Below are positions 1 through 5,762 of a DNA stretch of 9,910 nucleotides, piece by piece. The stretch comes from SG8-41 sp035456985. Lineage in GTDB: Bacteria > Pseudomonadota > Gammaproteobacteria > Burkholderiales > SG8-41. A model generated the notes under the pieces. The model was not told the DNA's origin. It searched no databases and saw only the letters and a list, made by a program, of their open reading frames with translations. The DNA is taken from NCBI GenBank assembly GCA_035456985.1, contig DATICE010000145.1, positions 1-9,910 on the forward strand, in the 5' to 3' direction. Numbering within the stretch: position 1 is the stretch's first letter; every line of letters starts with the position of its first letter. The position numbers and the translations under genes are program-made.

Positions 1-17
1 AGACTGGTGGTGGTCAT
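1..17 (-). CDS. Possible start of a further downstream gene (partial, runs off the left edge)
   Basis: On the minus strand an ATG at 17-15 opens MTTTS before the window ends. A G-rich stretch (GGGGGA, about 6 nt upstream) could serve as a ribosome binding site. The codon lies 55 bp past the stop of the VTT gene on the same strand, so it could be the fifth gene of the metal-responsive operon. Only five codons are visible, so no product can be named and the call may be wrong. Confidence 0.2.
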
Positions 18-72
18 GGCCGTCCCCCGTGCTATCAACTGCGCATTAGCTCGCTGATGCGGTATCGGATTT

Positions 73-741
73 TCACCCGCGCCGCCGCCGCATGCGATCG
101 CGCGCGAGCTTCAGGGCGATCGGAACAGCCGTGATCAGGCCAAGCGCCAAGGCCGAGTACAGGAAGCGTGCAGTTTCGCCGCTCGCCATTTCGAGGCCGA
201 GATGGGCCAGGAAAAAGCTCGCGGGAATGATTCCGGCGAGCGTGGCAAGCGCGAAGCGCCACGACGACAGCACCGTCAGACCGGCTGCGTAGCTGACGAG
301 ATCGAACGAGATGAACGGCAACAGGCGGCTCGCGAAGACGATTCCCATGAGGGCGTCCTGCGAGCCGGCGAGCCCGACCGACAGGCGTTCGCCGAACCAG
401 CGCTGCAGCGCGGTGCGGCCCAGCACGCGCGCCAGTGCGAACGCAGCAAGCGCGCCCGCCTCGGCTCCCGTCAGGACGTAGAGCGTGCCCCAGCCGTGTC
501 CGTAGGCGGCGCCGGCGGCCATGGCGATCGGCGCGCTAGGGATCGGACTCACGAGGATCGCGAGCATCATCAGCACGACGATCGCAAGCGGTCCCCATGC
601 GCCTAGGCGCTCCACCTGAGCGCGCAGCCCCTCGCCGTCGACAATGATGCCGAGCACCCCGGTTTCGCGCAGCATCCAATAAGCCGCGACGAGCCCGAGC
701 ACGATCAGTATGCCAGCGCAGAGCTTCAACCACGCGTTCAC
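73..741 (-). CDS. VTT-domain (TVP38/TMEM64, DedA-like) integral membrane protein
   Basis: A 222-residue inner-membrane protein of the TVP38/TMEM64 (SNARE-associated/VTT) family. Seen: an N-terminal membrane segment (about residues 5-22), then the VTT core with a Pro-rich re-entrant motif SPIPSAP followed by GAAYG and a Gly-rich helix. The second signature, RLLPFISFDLVSYAAGLT, matches the family's RLxPxxPFDxxxYxxGxT pattern. The C-terminus is Arg-rich and probably cytoplasmic. The longer reading from an ATG at 816 would add 25 Arg-rich residues and overlap the previous gene by 79 bp. I prefer the GTG at 741, which forms a GTGA overlap with the upstream stop and begins just before the first membrane segment; GAGG lies about 10 nt upstream. 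Family members are linked to lipid scrambling or transport and sometimes lie near mercury or selenium genes. The specific role here is inferred only from the operon (regulator, HMA protein, CcdA-like protein). Confidence 0.85.
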   Translation of the reverse strand: MNAWLKLCAGILIVLGLVAAYWMLRETGVLGIIVDGEGLRAQVERLGAWGPLAIVVLMMLAILVSPIPSAPIAMAAGAAYGHGWGTLYVLTGAEAGALAAFALARVLGRTALQRWFGERLSVGLAGSQDALMGIVFASRLLPFISFDLVSYAAGLTVLSSWRFALATLAGIIPASFFLAHLGLEMASGETARFLYSALALGLITAVPIALKLARDRMRRRRG

Positions 742-1415
742 GCGAGCGGAACCTCGACGAAAAGCCCGAAATAGACGGACCAGGCGCCGAGCGCGATTAG
801 CACCACGCCCGACCACTTCGGAAAGCGTCCCGCCCAGTGTGCGAGCACGTCGATCGCGCGCCGAGCACGCGCGAAGAACACCGCTGCGACGAGCGGCGCC
901 GAGAGTGCGACGCCGAACACCGCGAGCGAGACGAACCCTGAGGTCAACGTGGCGCCGGATGCGCCAGTCGCCGCGGCCGCAGCGAGCAGCGCCGCGAGGA
1001 GCGGCGCCGCGCAGGCGGGAATATTGAGGCCGAAGAACACGCCGAGGCCCGCCGAACCGCGCAAGCCTGAAAGCTTGGCGATCCCCGGTCCGATCGCGAC
1101 CATCAGCGCCCCGGCGCGCCCCGCAAAAAGCAGTACGCCAAGCAGCGCGTAGAGCGCGCCCAGCACGATCCAGGCGCTCTTCTGAAAGGCGATGAAACCA
1201 CTGCCCACCGCCACGGCGGCGACGCCAAGCAGACCGATGAAGGCCGCGCGCGTGGCGGCGAAGAACGCGGTTTGCCTCACCTTTTCAACCGCGCCCGCAT
1301 TCTCGAGATACTTGAGGAAGAGCAGGCTCGAGCCGATCGAGCACGGCTCGATGAACCCGACCAGCCCCAGTCCGGTCGGCAGAACGAACAGCTGGAAAAG
1401 ACCAAGCTCGTTCAC
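738..1415 (-). CDS. CcdA/DsbD-type membrane thiol-redox protein
   Basis: A 225-residue polytopic membrane protein of the CcdA (cytochrome c biogenesis, DsbD transmembrane) family, with about six predicted helices. The family passes electrons from cytoplasmic thioredoxin across the membrane to periplasmic partners through two Pro-flanked cysteines. Both are visible: Cys25 in the motif IEPCSIG and Cys135 in NIPACAAPLL, one in each half of the pseudo-symmetric fold. The start is a GTG at 1415, forming a GTGA overlap with the HMA gene; the stop overlaps the GTG of the VTT gene in the same way. There is no fused thioredoxin domain and no cytochrome c maturation gene nearby. A role in heavy-metal or thiol handling with the adjacent HMA protein is therefore more likely than classical cytochrome maturation. 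That role is inference; the family assignment is firm. Confidence 0.85.
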   Translation of the reverse strand: MNELGLFQLFVLPTGLGLVGFIEPCSIGSSLLFLKYLENAGAVEKVRQTAFFAATRAAFIGLLGVAAVAVGSGFIAFQKSAWIVLGALYALLGVLLFAGRAGALMVAIGPGIAKLSGLRGSAGLGVFFGLNIPACAAPLLAALLAAAAATGASGATLTSGFVSLAVFGVALSAPLVAAVFFARARRAIDVLAHWAGRFPKWSGVVLIALGAWSVYFGLFVEVPLA

Positions 1416-1630
1416 CGTTCGCCAGCCACAATCTTGTAGCCGATGCGTTCGATCACTGCGGCGATTTTCGCCTCGTCAATCACCAACGGGTCGTAGAGCA
1501 CGCGGGCGCGTCCTTCCTTGAAGGAGACGCTCGACGCCTTCACTCCCGCTTCGACAGCCAGCAGGCCCTTGATCGTTTCGGCACAGCCGGCACAGTACAT
1601 GCCCTCGATCATGAAGACGAGTGTCTTCAT
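1412..1630 (-). CDS. Small HMA-domain heavy-metal-binding protein (CopZ/MerP-like)
   Basis: A 72-residue single-domain heavy-metal-associated (HMA, ferredoxin-like beta-alpha-beta-beta-alpha-beta) protein. The metal-binding loop GMYCAGC has Cys13 and Cys16, and the C-terminal IGYKI strand is typical of the fold. No signal peptide is visible, so it is probably a cytoplasmic metallochaperone like CopZ rather than a periplasmic MerP. The start at 1630 is chosen because it makes an ATGA overlap with the regulator's stop and begins directly at strand one (MKTLVF). A longer reading from 1672 would add 14 unlikely residues that overlap the regulator. It is second in a four-gene operon and its stop overlaps the next start (GTGA). 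It may deliver a soft metal ion to, or receive it from, the CcdA-like or VTT membrane proteins. The metal cannot be read from the sequence. Confidence 0.88.
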   Translation of the reverse strand: MKTLVFMIEGMYCAGCAETIKGLLAVEAGVKASSVSFKEGRARVLYDPLVIDEAKIAAVIERIGYKIVAGER

Positions 1631-2052
1631 CTTCTGATGTCGCGATTTTCCAGTGCGTCGAGGATCGGGCACTCACTAGTAGGGCCACGGCCGGAGCACG
1701 CGGCGGCGAGCTCCACGAGCGCGCGCTTCATCCGGTTAAGTTGCGAGATGCGCTGGTCGACGTCAGCGATTTTGGCTTCCGCTCGTGCCCTCACATCCAC
1801 GCACGACTTGCCCGGCGTGACCCGCAATGCGAGCAGCTCCTTGATCTCTGACAGGGAGAACCCGAGTTCCTTTGCCTGCCGGATGAAGCTGAGCCGCGCG
1901 ACCGCATCGGTCGTGTAATGCCGGTAACCCGATGCAGTGCGCGCCGGTTTCTCCAGCAATCCCTCGCGCTCGTAATAGCGCACGGTATCAATCGCCAGCC
2001 CGGCGCTGCGCGCCACCCTGCCAATCGTCAGTCCCGCAGCCCGCGTATCCAT
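1627..2052 (-). CDS. MerR-family heavy-metal-responsive transcriptional regulator
   Basis: A 141-residue MerR-family regulator. Residues 8-32 form the winged helix-turn-helix (LTIGRVARSAGLAIDTVRYY), followed by the family wing GYRHY and a long dimerisation helix (about 85-118). Three cysteines, Cys84, Cys119 and Cys128, have the same spacing (35 and 9) as the Hg(II) ligands Cys82/117/126 of Tn501 MerR as I remember them, and align without gaps. This points to a soft divalent metal sensor (Hg, Pb, Cd or Zn) rather than a Cu(I) or redox sensor. The ATG at 2052 is preferred to the one at 2082 because a strong GGAGGAGGA site lies just upstream and the extra ten residues are not family-like. It is the first gene of its own operon, so it is expected to be autoregulated from the promoter at 2083-2114. 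The exact metal is uncertain. Confidence 0.92.
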   Translation of the reverse strand: MDTRAAGLTIGRVARSAGLAIDTVRYYEREGLLEKPARTASGYRHYTTDAVARLSFIRQAKELGFSLSEIKELLALRVTPGKSCVDVRARAEAKIADVDQRISQLNRMKRALVELAAACSGRGPTSECPILDALENRDIRR

Positions 2053-2061
2053 TCCTCCTCC
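2053..2061 (-). promoter_or_regulatory. Ribosome binding site of the MerR-family regulator
   Basis: The minus strand reads GGAGGAGGA directly before the ATG at 2052. This strong Shine-Dalgarno stretch decides the start in favour of 2052 over the upstream in-frame ATG at 2082. Confidence 0.8.
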
Positions 2062-2082
2062 AATGCAGCCCAAACCGTACAT

Positions 2083-2114
2083 AGCCTAAACCCTGGAGCT
2101 TACTCCAGAGTCAA
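2083..2114 (-). promoter_or_regulatory. MerR-family long-spacer promoter and operator of the regulator-HMA-CcdA-VTT operon
   Basis: On the minus strand a -35 box TTGACT (2114-2109) and a -10 box TAGGCT (2088-2083) are separated by 20 bp. This over-long spacer is characteristic of MerR-activated promoters. The spacer carries an imperfect dyad at 2090-2111, with half-sites ACTCTGGAGT and GCTCCAGGGT around AA (8 of 10 positions symmetric). From memory the dyad closely resembles the ZntR operator of the E. coli zntA promoter. Transcription would begin near 2076, giving a leader of about 24 nt before the regulator's start. The site lies between the YceI stop (2191) and the regulator, so the operon has its own promoter even though the genes upstream run in the same direction. 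Confidence 0.85.
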
Positions 2115-2190
2115 GGGTTCTTCGTGACCGGTCTTGATACGGCGCGTGCCAGCTGAAACCAATGCAGCAGGGGGGCGATCCGGGTGCCCG

Positions 2191-2796
2191 CTATCTGGGG
2201 AAGACAGGTGATGCTGCGTCGCGACCCGTTGGCACGGCCGGATTCTTGACTGCCGCCAGTCTCGCGCTGAAATCCACCTTGACCTCCGCACCGAGCCACC
2301 TCGTGTCGGACCACTCGCCGGTGCCGATGCCGTAATCGAGCCGATTGAGCGTCAGCGAGCCGGAAACGACGGGACCGTCGCCGTCGCGACGCAAGCGGAA
2401 TGCGACCTGCATATCGCGGCGCCGGTCCTTGATTTGGAGCGTGCCGCGCGCGGTCTGCTGCTCGCCACGCACCTCGGCGGAATTCCCGGTGAAAGCGATG
2501 CGCGGAAAGCGGGCAGTCTCGAAGAACTCCTTTTCCTTCAGCGCTGCGTCGATCTCGGGCAGGCCGGCATCTACCGATGCGGGCTCGAGCCAGACCTCGA
2601 TCCGCGCCACCCGGTCCTGCGCGAGACAGACCTCGCCGCCAAAGCGGCGGAACGCGCCACGAAAGGGCGCGCCTGCCTGCCGTACCTCGAAGGACACGCT
2701 GCTGCCCGCGGCGCGGACCGCATAGCACTCCTCGGCCGCCGCCGATGACGAAACAAGCGCGAAAGCGAGAAGGCGGAAAAGCGCGCGCGGCTTCAT
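2191..2796 (-). CDS. yceI: YceI-family periplasmic protein (lipocalin-like, polyisoprenoid-binding fold)
   Basis: A 201-residue secreted protein of the YceI family, whose members fold as a lipid-binding beta-barrel and bind polyisoprenoid or quinone-like molecules. Residues 1-21 form a signal peptide (MKPRALFRLLAFALVSSSAAA, cleavage near AAA/EE). Family landmarks include SVSFEVRQAG near the N-terminus, the KEKEFFETARFPRIAF segment in the middle (compare the common FfdaekyPtitF motif), a GTLQIKD strand, and LDYGIGTGEW with WLGAEVKVDF at the end. The start at 2796 makes an ATGA overlap with the stop of the cytochrome b561 gene, so the two are translationally coupled. E. coli has the same pairing (yceI next to the b561-like yceJ), which supports a shared role in periplasmic lipid or quinone redox handling. 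The ligand is not known. Confidence 0.88.
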   Translation of the reverse strand: MKPRALFRLLAFALVSSSAAAEECYAVRAAGSSVSFEVRQAGAPFRGAFRRFGGEVCLAQDRVARIEVWLEPASVDAGLPEIDAALKEKEFFETARFPRIAFTGNSAEVRGEQQTARGTLQIKDRRRDMQVAFRLRRDGDGPVVSGSLTLNRLDYGIGTGEWSDTRWLGAEVKVDFSARLAAVKNPAVPTGRDAASPVFPR

Positions 2797-3353
2797 TTTT
2801 TACTGCGTGGCCTCCAGGGAAGCATGCGATGAGCGACACCGTCTCGGAGCCACAACGCGTGCCGCAATGCAGCCCCGATGTGCCCGGCGGCGAGCAGGGC
2901 AAGCAGCGCGACGAGCGCGTAGTGCAACCGCTTGAACAACTCGGCCAGTTCGGGATTCTTTGCGATGAGGTCGGGCACGAGGTAGAGCCCGAACCAGTTG
3001 ACCGACAGTCCGGCTGCGGAGGCGTGCAACCAGCCGGCGAGCGGCGCAAGAACCAGCAGGAGGTAGAGCAGCCAGTGCGTTACCGCTGCGGCTCGACGCT
3101 GCCAGCCGGGCATCGAGCCCGGCAGCGCGGGCGGCCGATCAATGGCACGCCACGCGACGCGGAGGAGCACGACGGCAAGTATTGCGAGCCCGAGTGATTT
3201 GTGGCGCGAAAGCCATTGCAGCCTTGCCAGGCCGATCGGCAGGTTGGCCGCATAAGCGCCGAGGCCGAGCTGCGCGAGGACGAGCACAGCGACAAACCAG
3301 TGAAACGCCTGCGCTATGATACCGTAGGTCTCGTTCGAATTCCGGTAGTGCAC
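2793..3353 (-). CDS. Cytochrome b561-family membrane protein (YceJ-like)
   Basis: A 186-residue four-helix membrane protein of the prokaryotic cytochrome b561 family, which carries two b hemes and moves electrons from quinol. Helices lie at about 12-32, 53-70, 93-113 and 144-166. Histidines suited to heme ligation are H18 (AFHW), H51 (RHKSLG), H93, H110, H144 (RLHYAL) and H158 (AGHIGA). The GTG at 3353 is chosen because the protein then begins VHYRNSNETYG, matching the usual N-terminus of the family. A reading from 3509 would add 52 residues of low-complexity sequence antisense to the divergent gene. No clear ribosome binding site precedes this GTG, so the start is moderately certain. It forms an ATGA overlap with the YceI gene after it, and its start lies next to that of the divergent YceI-like lipoprotein. 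Confidence 0.88.
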   Translation of the reverse strand: MHYRNSNETYGIIAQAFHWFVAVLVLAQLGLGAYAANLPIGLARLQWLSRHKSLGLAILAVVLLRVAWRAIDRPPALPGSMPGWQRRAAAVTHWLLYLLLVLAPLAGWLHASAAGLSVNWFGLYLVPDLIAKNPELAELFKRLHYALVALLALLAAGHIGAALRHALWLRDGVAHRMLPWRPRSKK

Positions 3354-3354
3354 G

Positions 3355-4104
3355 ATGCGAATATTATCCGCCTGGTTGTCGCGGTTCCTGGATTCTAGAA
3401 CACTCCGCATACCGGTCGTATTCCCGTTGCTCGCGGTCGCGGCCTGCCAGACACTCCCGCCGCCCGCGGATACGGCGGTGCTCGCCGAGCCAGTGGCCGC
3501 CGAGATCACGGTCTTCCCGGATGCGCCGCGTTTTATCGTGGACGCACAGGCATCGGAGATCCGGCTGCTGGTCTACCGCGACGGCCCGCTCGCGCGCTTC
3601 GGCCACAACCACGTCTTCGTAGGCCGCGTAGCAGGCGAGGTGCACGCCGGCGAAGCGGCGGCGCGAAGCGCCTTCCGCCTCGAGATCCCGGTCGAATCCT
3701 TTATTGTCGATCCTTCGGCGGCACGTGCCGAGGAAGGCGAGGAGTTCGCGGCAGAAGTCTCCGAGCAAGCGCGTCGGGGCACGCGCGAGAACCTGCTCGG
3801 CGGGGAGGTGCTTGACGCGGGAAAATATCCGCTGATCCGCATCACATCGGTTACGCTCGCCGGGCCGCGCTGGAACCCGACGGTCACCGCGCGTGTCACG
3901 CTGCGCGGCGAGACGCGCGACGTGCGTTTCCCCGCGGCTGTTTTCCAGAGCGGCGACGCGCTCGAGGTGATTGCGGGATTCCGGGTGCGCCAGTCCGACT
4001 TCGGCATCAAGCCCTTCGCGGCGCTCGGCGGGGGACTGCTGGTACGCGACGCGATGGACATCCGTATGCGCATCCTCGCGCGGCGCGCGACGAAAGGGCA
4101 TTGA
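3355..4104 (+). CDS. YceI-like lipoprotein
   Basis: Up to 249 residues, ending at the TGA at 4102-4104. The N-terminus carries a lipoprotein signal: a hydrophobic stretch (IPVVFPLLAVAAC) ending in a lipobox with Cys31, followed by a Pro-rich linker. The rest is a YceI-like barrel: FIVDAQASEIRLLVYRDGPL, then FGHNHVFVG (the GHNH motif common in this subfamily), FRLEIPVESFIVDP, LDAGKYPLIRI, VTLRGETRDVRFP and a final FGIKPFAALGG. The start is uncertain. ATG 3355 is the first possible codon after an in-frame stop at 3346, but it lacks a ribosome binding site and gives a long n-region with an Asp. TTG 3376 would give a more usual signal peptide. The divergent neighbour is cytochrome b561, itself followed by a second YceI gene, so a joint membrane or periplasmic role is likely. 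The ligand is unknown. Confidence 0.85.
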   Translation: MRILSAWLSRFLDSRTLRIPVVFPLLAVAACQTLPPPADTAVLAEPVAAEITVFPDAPRFIVDAQASEIRLLVYRDGPLARFGHNHVFVGRVAGEVHAGEAAARSAFRLEIPVESFIVDPSAARAEEGEEFAAEVSEQARRGTRENLLGGEVLDAGKYPLIRITSVTLAGPRWNPTVTARVTLRGETRDVRFPAAVFQSGDALEVIAGFRVRQSDFGIKPFAALGGGLLVRDAMDIRMRILARRATKGH

Positions 4105-4199
4105 CCAACTCCTGGCGGCTCACACACCCCTCGGCTGAGGTTAGGGATCGTATACGCGCTGGCGCGGCAAGCTGGCCAGTCCTGGAAGAGCCGATCGGG
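4105..4199. other. Convergent intergenic stretch with no gene seen
   Basis: These 95 bp separate the 3' ends of the YceI-like lipoprotein (plus strand) and the methyltransferase (minus strand). There is an 8-bp palindrome CTGGCCAG (4172-4179) and a short CCTC/GAGG hairpin, but no long stem with a T run. I therefore do not call an intrinsic terminator. Confidence 0.5.
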
Positions 4200-4814
4200 T
4201 CACGCCGGGACGGCACGACCGCTATAGGTAAAGCTCAGGGGCTTTAAACCCCTGATGTATTCTGTTTCAAGTTCAGCGAGCCGGAATCCTGACCCGGAGA
4301 TCAATGCGTCGATCTTGCGGTTGAGGTTGCAGCCGCCGCCGATGCGGTTCCAGAAGGGATTGAGGCGGTGCTGCCACGCCTGCACACCAGGCTCGGGAGC
4401 GAGCCCGTGCTCGACGAACAGCAGCGAGCCGGAAGGCTTCAGCACCCGTTTCATCTCTTGCAGCGCGCTTATTGCGTCGGGGATCGTGCACAGGGTCCAG
4501 GTCGTGACCACCGTATCCACGCTCGCTTTCTCGAGAGGGATTTCCTCAGCGGTTCGATCCAGGAACTCCACAGTAAACCGTGCGTGCCTGGTTCTCCGGC
4601 CTGCCATTCTTCGAAGCTCCGGCGAAGGCTCGAGGGCGAAGAGATGGTGCACGCCAGGGCCGTAGAACGGGAGGTTCAGTCCCGATCCCATGCCGACCTC
4701 CAGTACGCGGCCCGCCGCGTGGGGAATGACTCGCTCGCGATAGCGCCGCGCCTCCTTGTTGCGCATGCAAAGGTCAATCAGCCAGGGCAGGATCCAGTGG
4801 TCGTAGCAATTCAT
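4200..4814 (-). CDS. Class I SAM-dependent methyltransferase, METTL7/TMT1-like
   Basis: A 204-residue soluble class I methyltransferase. The SAM-binding motif I is LEVGMGSGLNLPFY (38-51), the acidic motif II is ALEPSPE (60-66), and motif IV lies around SVDTVVTTWTLCTIPD (98-113). The C-terminal half, VEHGLAPEPGVQAWQHRLNP followed by GGCNLNRKID (160-169), is the signature of the METTL7 group. Human METTL7A/B (TMT1A/B) were shown to methylate alkyl thiols, while many bacterial members are loosely annotated as phospholipid or generic methyltransferases. The substrate here is therefore open. It is the last gene of a long same-strand run, 26 bp after the propeller gene, and no strong ribosome binding site precedes the ATG. 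A perfect 7-bp inverted repeat sits inside its 3' end. Confidence 0.85.
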   Translation of the reverse strand: MNCYDHWILPWLIDLCMRNKEARRYRERVIPHAAGRVLEVGMGSGLNLPFYGPGVHHLFALEPSPELRRMAGRRTRHARFTVEFLDRTAEEIPLEKASVDTVVTTWTLCTIPDAISALQEMKRVLKPSGSLLFVEHGLAPEPGVQAWQHRLNPFWNRIGGGCNLNRKIDALISGSGFRLAELETEYIRGLKPLSFTYSGRAVPA

Positions 4815-4840
4815 CTGGAACGTGAAACCGGGTTGGCGCC

Positions 4841-5752
4841 CTACAGTCCCCTGCCGTTGCGGGCGATCTGGCGCCAGGTGCCCCCGCCGTCCGGGGTGAC
4901 GTACACGCTGCGCTCGAAGGTCGCGATGGCGTATTCAATCTTGTTCGCCGGGTTCTGCGCGATATAGGCGACCGCATCTCGGGCCATCGGCGGGAGCGTC
5001 AGCGATCTTTTCGCGCCGGTTTTCCAGTTGACGCGCACGAGCGCGGGAGCGCCGGCGTAGCTGCTGAGCAGGAGGTGAGTGCCATCCAAGTCGAAAAAGG
5101 CGGTGAGCACTTGATCTCCCGTCGCCATTGTCCGGAAACTGTCGCCGGAGTCGGTGGAGAGGTAGAGACCGCTCTTCGCGCCAACTGCGACCACCTTGGG
5201 ATCGCTGGGATGAACCGCCAGGCTCGTCGGCTGGTCACTGAATCCGCTCGCCTTCGCCCGATTCCAGACGAATCCGCTGTTCAGCGTGTAATAAATCCCT
5301 GGCGTCTTCATCTTGGAGTTGGTTTCGGGGTTATAGACGTAGATGACGTTGGTGCCATAGCTCGTCGCGAGCAGGTGGAAATCCGACTCGCCTTCGAGGC
5401 TGAGTTTTACCCAGCTTTTTCCGCCGTCAGTGCTGCGGATTACCCCCAACGGATTGACGAGACCGGAACCGGGGGCGGGATGGCCGCTGCTATAGAAGCC
5501 ATCCTTCGTCGCTGAAAATCCCATGAAATCGTGCCGCGGCCCCGGGTCCTTTGACCAGCGGCCGGCGCCGTAAACCGCCATCCCGTCGTGGACTGCCACG
5601 ATCAGGCGCTTGCCGTCGGCGCTGTAAGTCAGTCCGTGCACGTGGGGGAACGTCACGCTCTGTGCCGCTGTGGTGCCGATATAGGCGATCAGAGCAAGCG
5701 TGGCCAACGCCGCTCGCAAGACGAGGGGCGGTGCATATCTGATGCGTTTCAT
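4841..5752 (-). CDS. Exported Asp-box beta-propeller protein (sialidase/F510_1955-type glycosylhydrolase-like)
   Basis: A 303-residue secreted protein. Residues 1-30 are a signal peptide (MKRIRYAPP, then a hydrophobic core ending TTAA/QS). Four Asp-box (BNR) turns of the S/T-x-D-x-G-x-x-W type are visible at 107-114 (STDGGKSW), 156-163 (TLNSGFVW), 199-206 (STDSGDSF) and 286-293 (TPDGGGTW). Together with the N-terminal FPHVHGL motif they indicate a beta-propeller like the F510_1955-family glycosylhydrolases. Annotations call such proteins glycosylhydrolases or sialidase-like, but I see no proof of catalysis. It may be a binding or assembly factor in the periplasm. The start at 5752 is set by AAGGAGA just upstream, which overlaps the stop of the cytochrome c gene (8 bp between the two genes). 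That tight spacing suggests the two are made together. Confidence 0.82.
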   Translation of the reverse strand: MKRIRYAPPLVLRAALATLALIAYIGTTAAQSVTFPHVHGLTYSADGKRLIVAVHDGMAVYGAGRWSKDPGPRHDFMGFSATKDGFYSSGHPAPGSGLVNPLGVIRSTDGGKSWVKLSLEGESDFHLLATSYGTNVIYVYNPETNSKMKTPGIYYTLNSGFVWNRAKASGFSDQPTSLAVHPSDPKVVAVGAKSGLYLSTDSGDSFRTMATGDQVLTAFFDLDGTHLLLSSYAGAPALVRVNWKTGAKRSLTLPPMARDAVAYIAQNPANKIEYAIATFERSVYVTPDGGGTWRQIARNGRGL

Positions 5753-5755
5753 ATG

Positions 5756-5762
5756 TCTCCTT
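5756..5762 (-). promoter_or_regulatory. Ribosome binding site of the beta-propeller gene
   Basis: The minus strand reads AAGGAGA three bases before the ATG at 5752 and overlaps the TAA of the cytochrome c gene (5763-5761). It fixes the start at 5752 rather than the upstream in-frame ATG at 5767. Confidence 0.75.

Noticed and set aside
738..1415. CcdA-like protein as part of a cytochrome c maturation locus
   Set aside because: No ccm, resB or thioredoxin-like maturation gene is adjacent, and it is embedded in a metal-regulated operon. The cytochrome c gene in the window is over 4 kb away in another transcription unit.
2112..2190. Possible terminator between YceI and the regulator's promoter
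   Set aside because: Only a 4-bp GGGC/GCCC stem is visible and no T run follows; too weak to call.
2111..3049. Minus-strand open frame (312 codons) over YceI and b561
   Set aside because: Same-strand, other-frame shadow of two supported genes; Arg/Ser/Pro-rich without motifs, and it would run through the MerR-type promoter.
3364..4101. Minus-strand open frame (245 codons) opposite the YceI-like lipoprotein
   Set aside because: Antisense of a gene with a clear lipobox and YceI motifs; Arg/His-rich translation without structure.
4235..4255. Perfect 7-bp inverted repeat (TCAGGGG and CCCCTGA around a 7-nt loop) as a terminator
   Set aside because: It lies inside the methyltransferase coding sequence, encodes conserved-looking residues (GLKPLSF) and has no T run after it.
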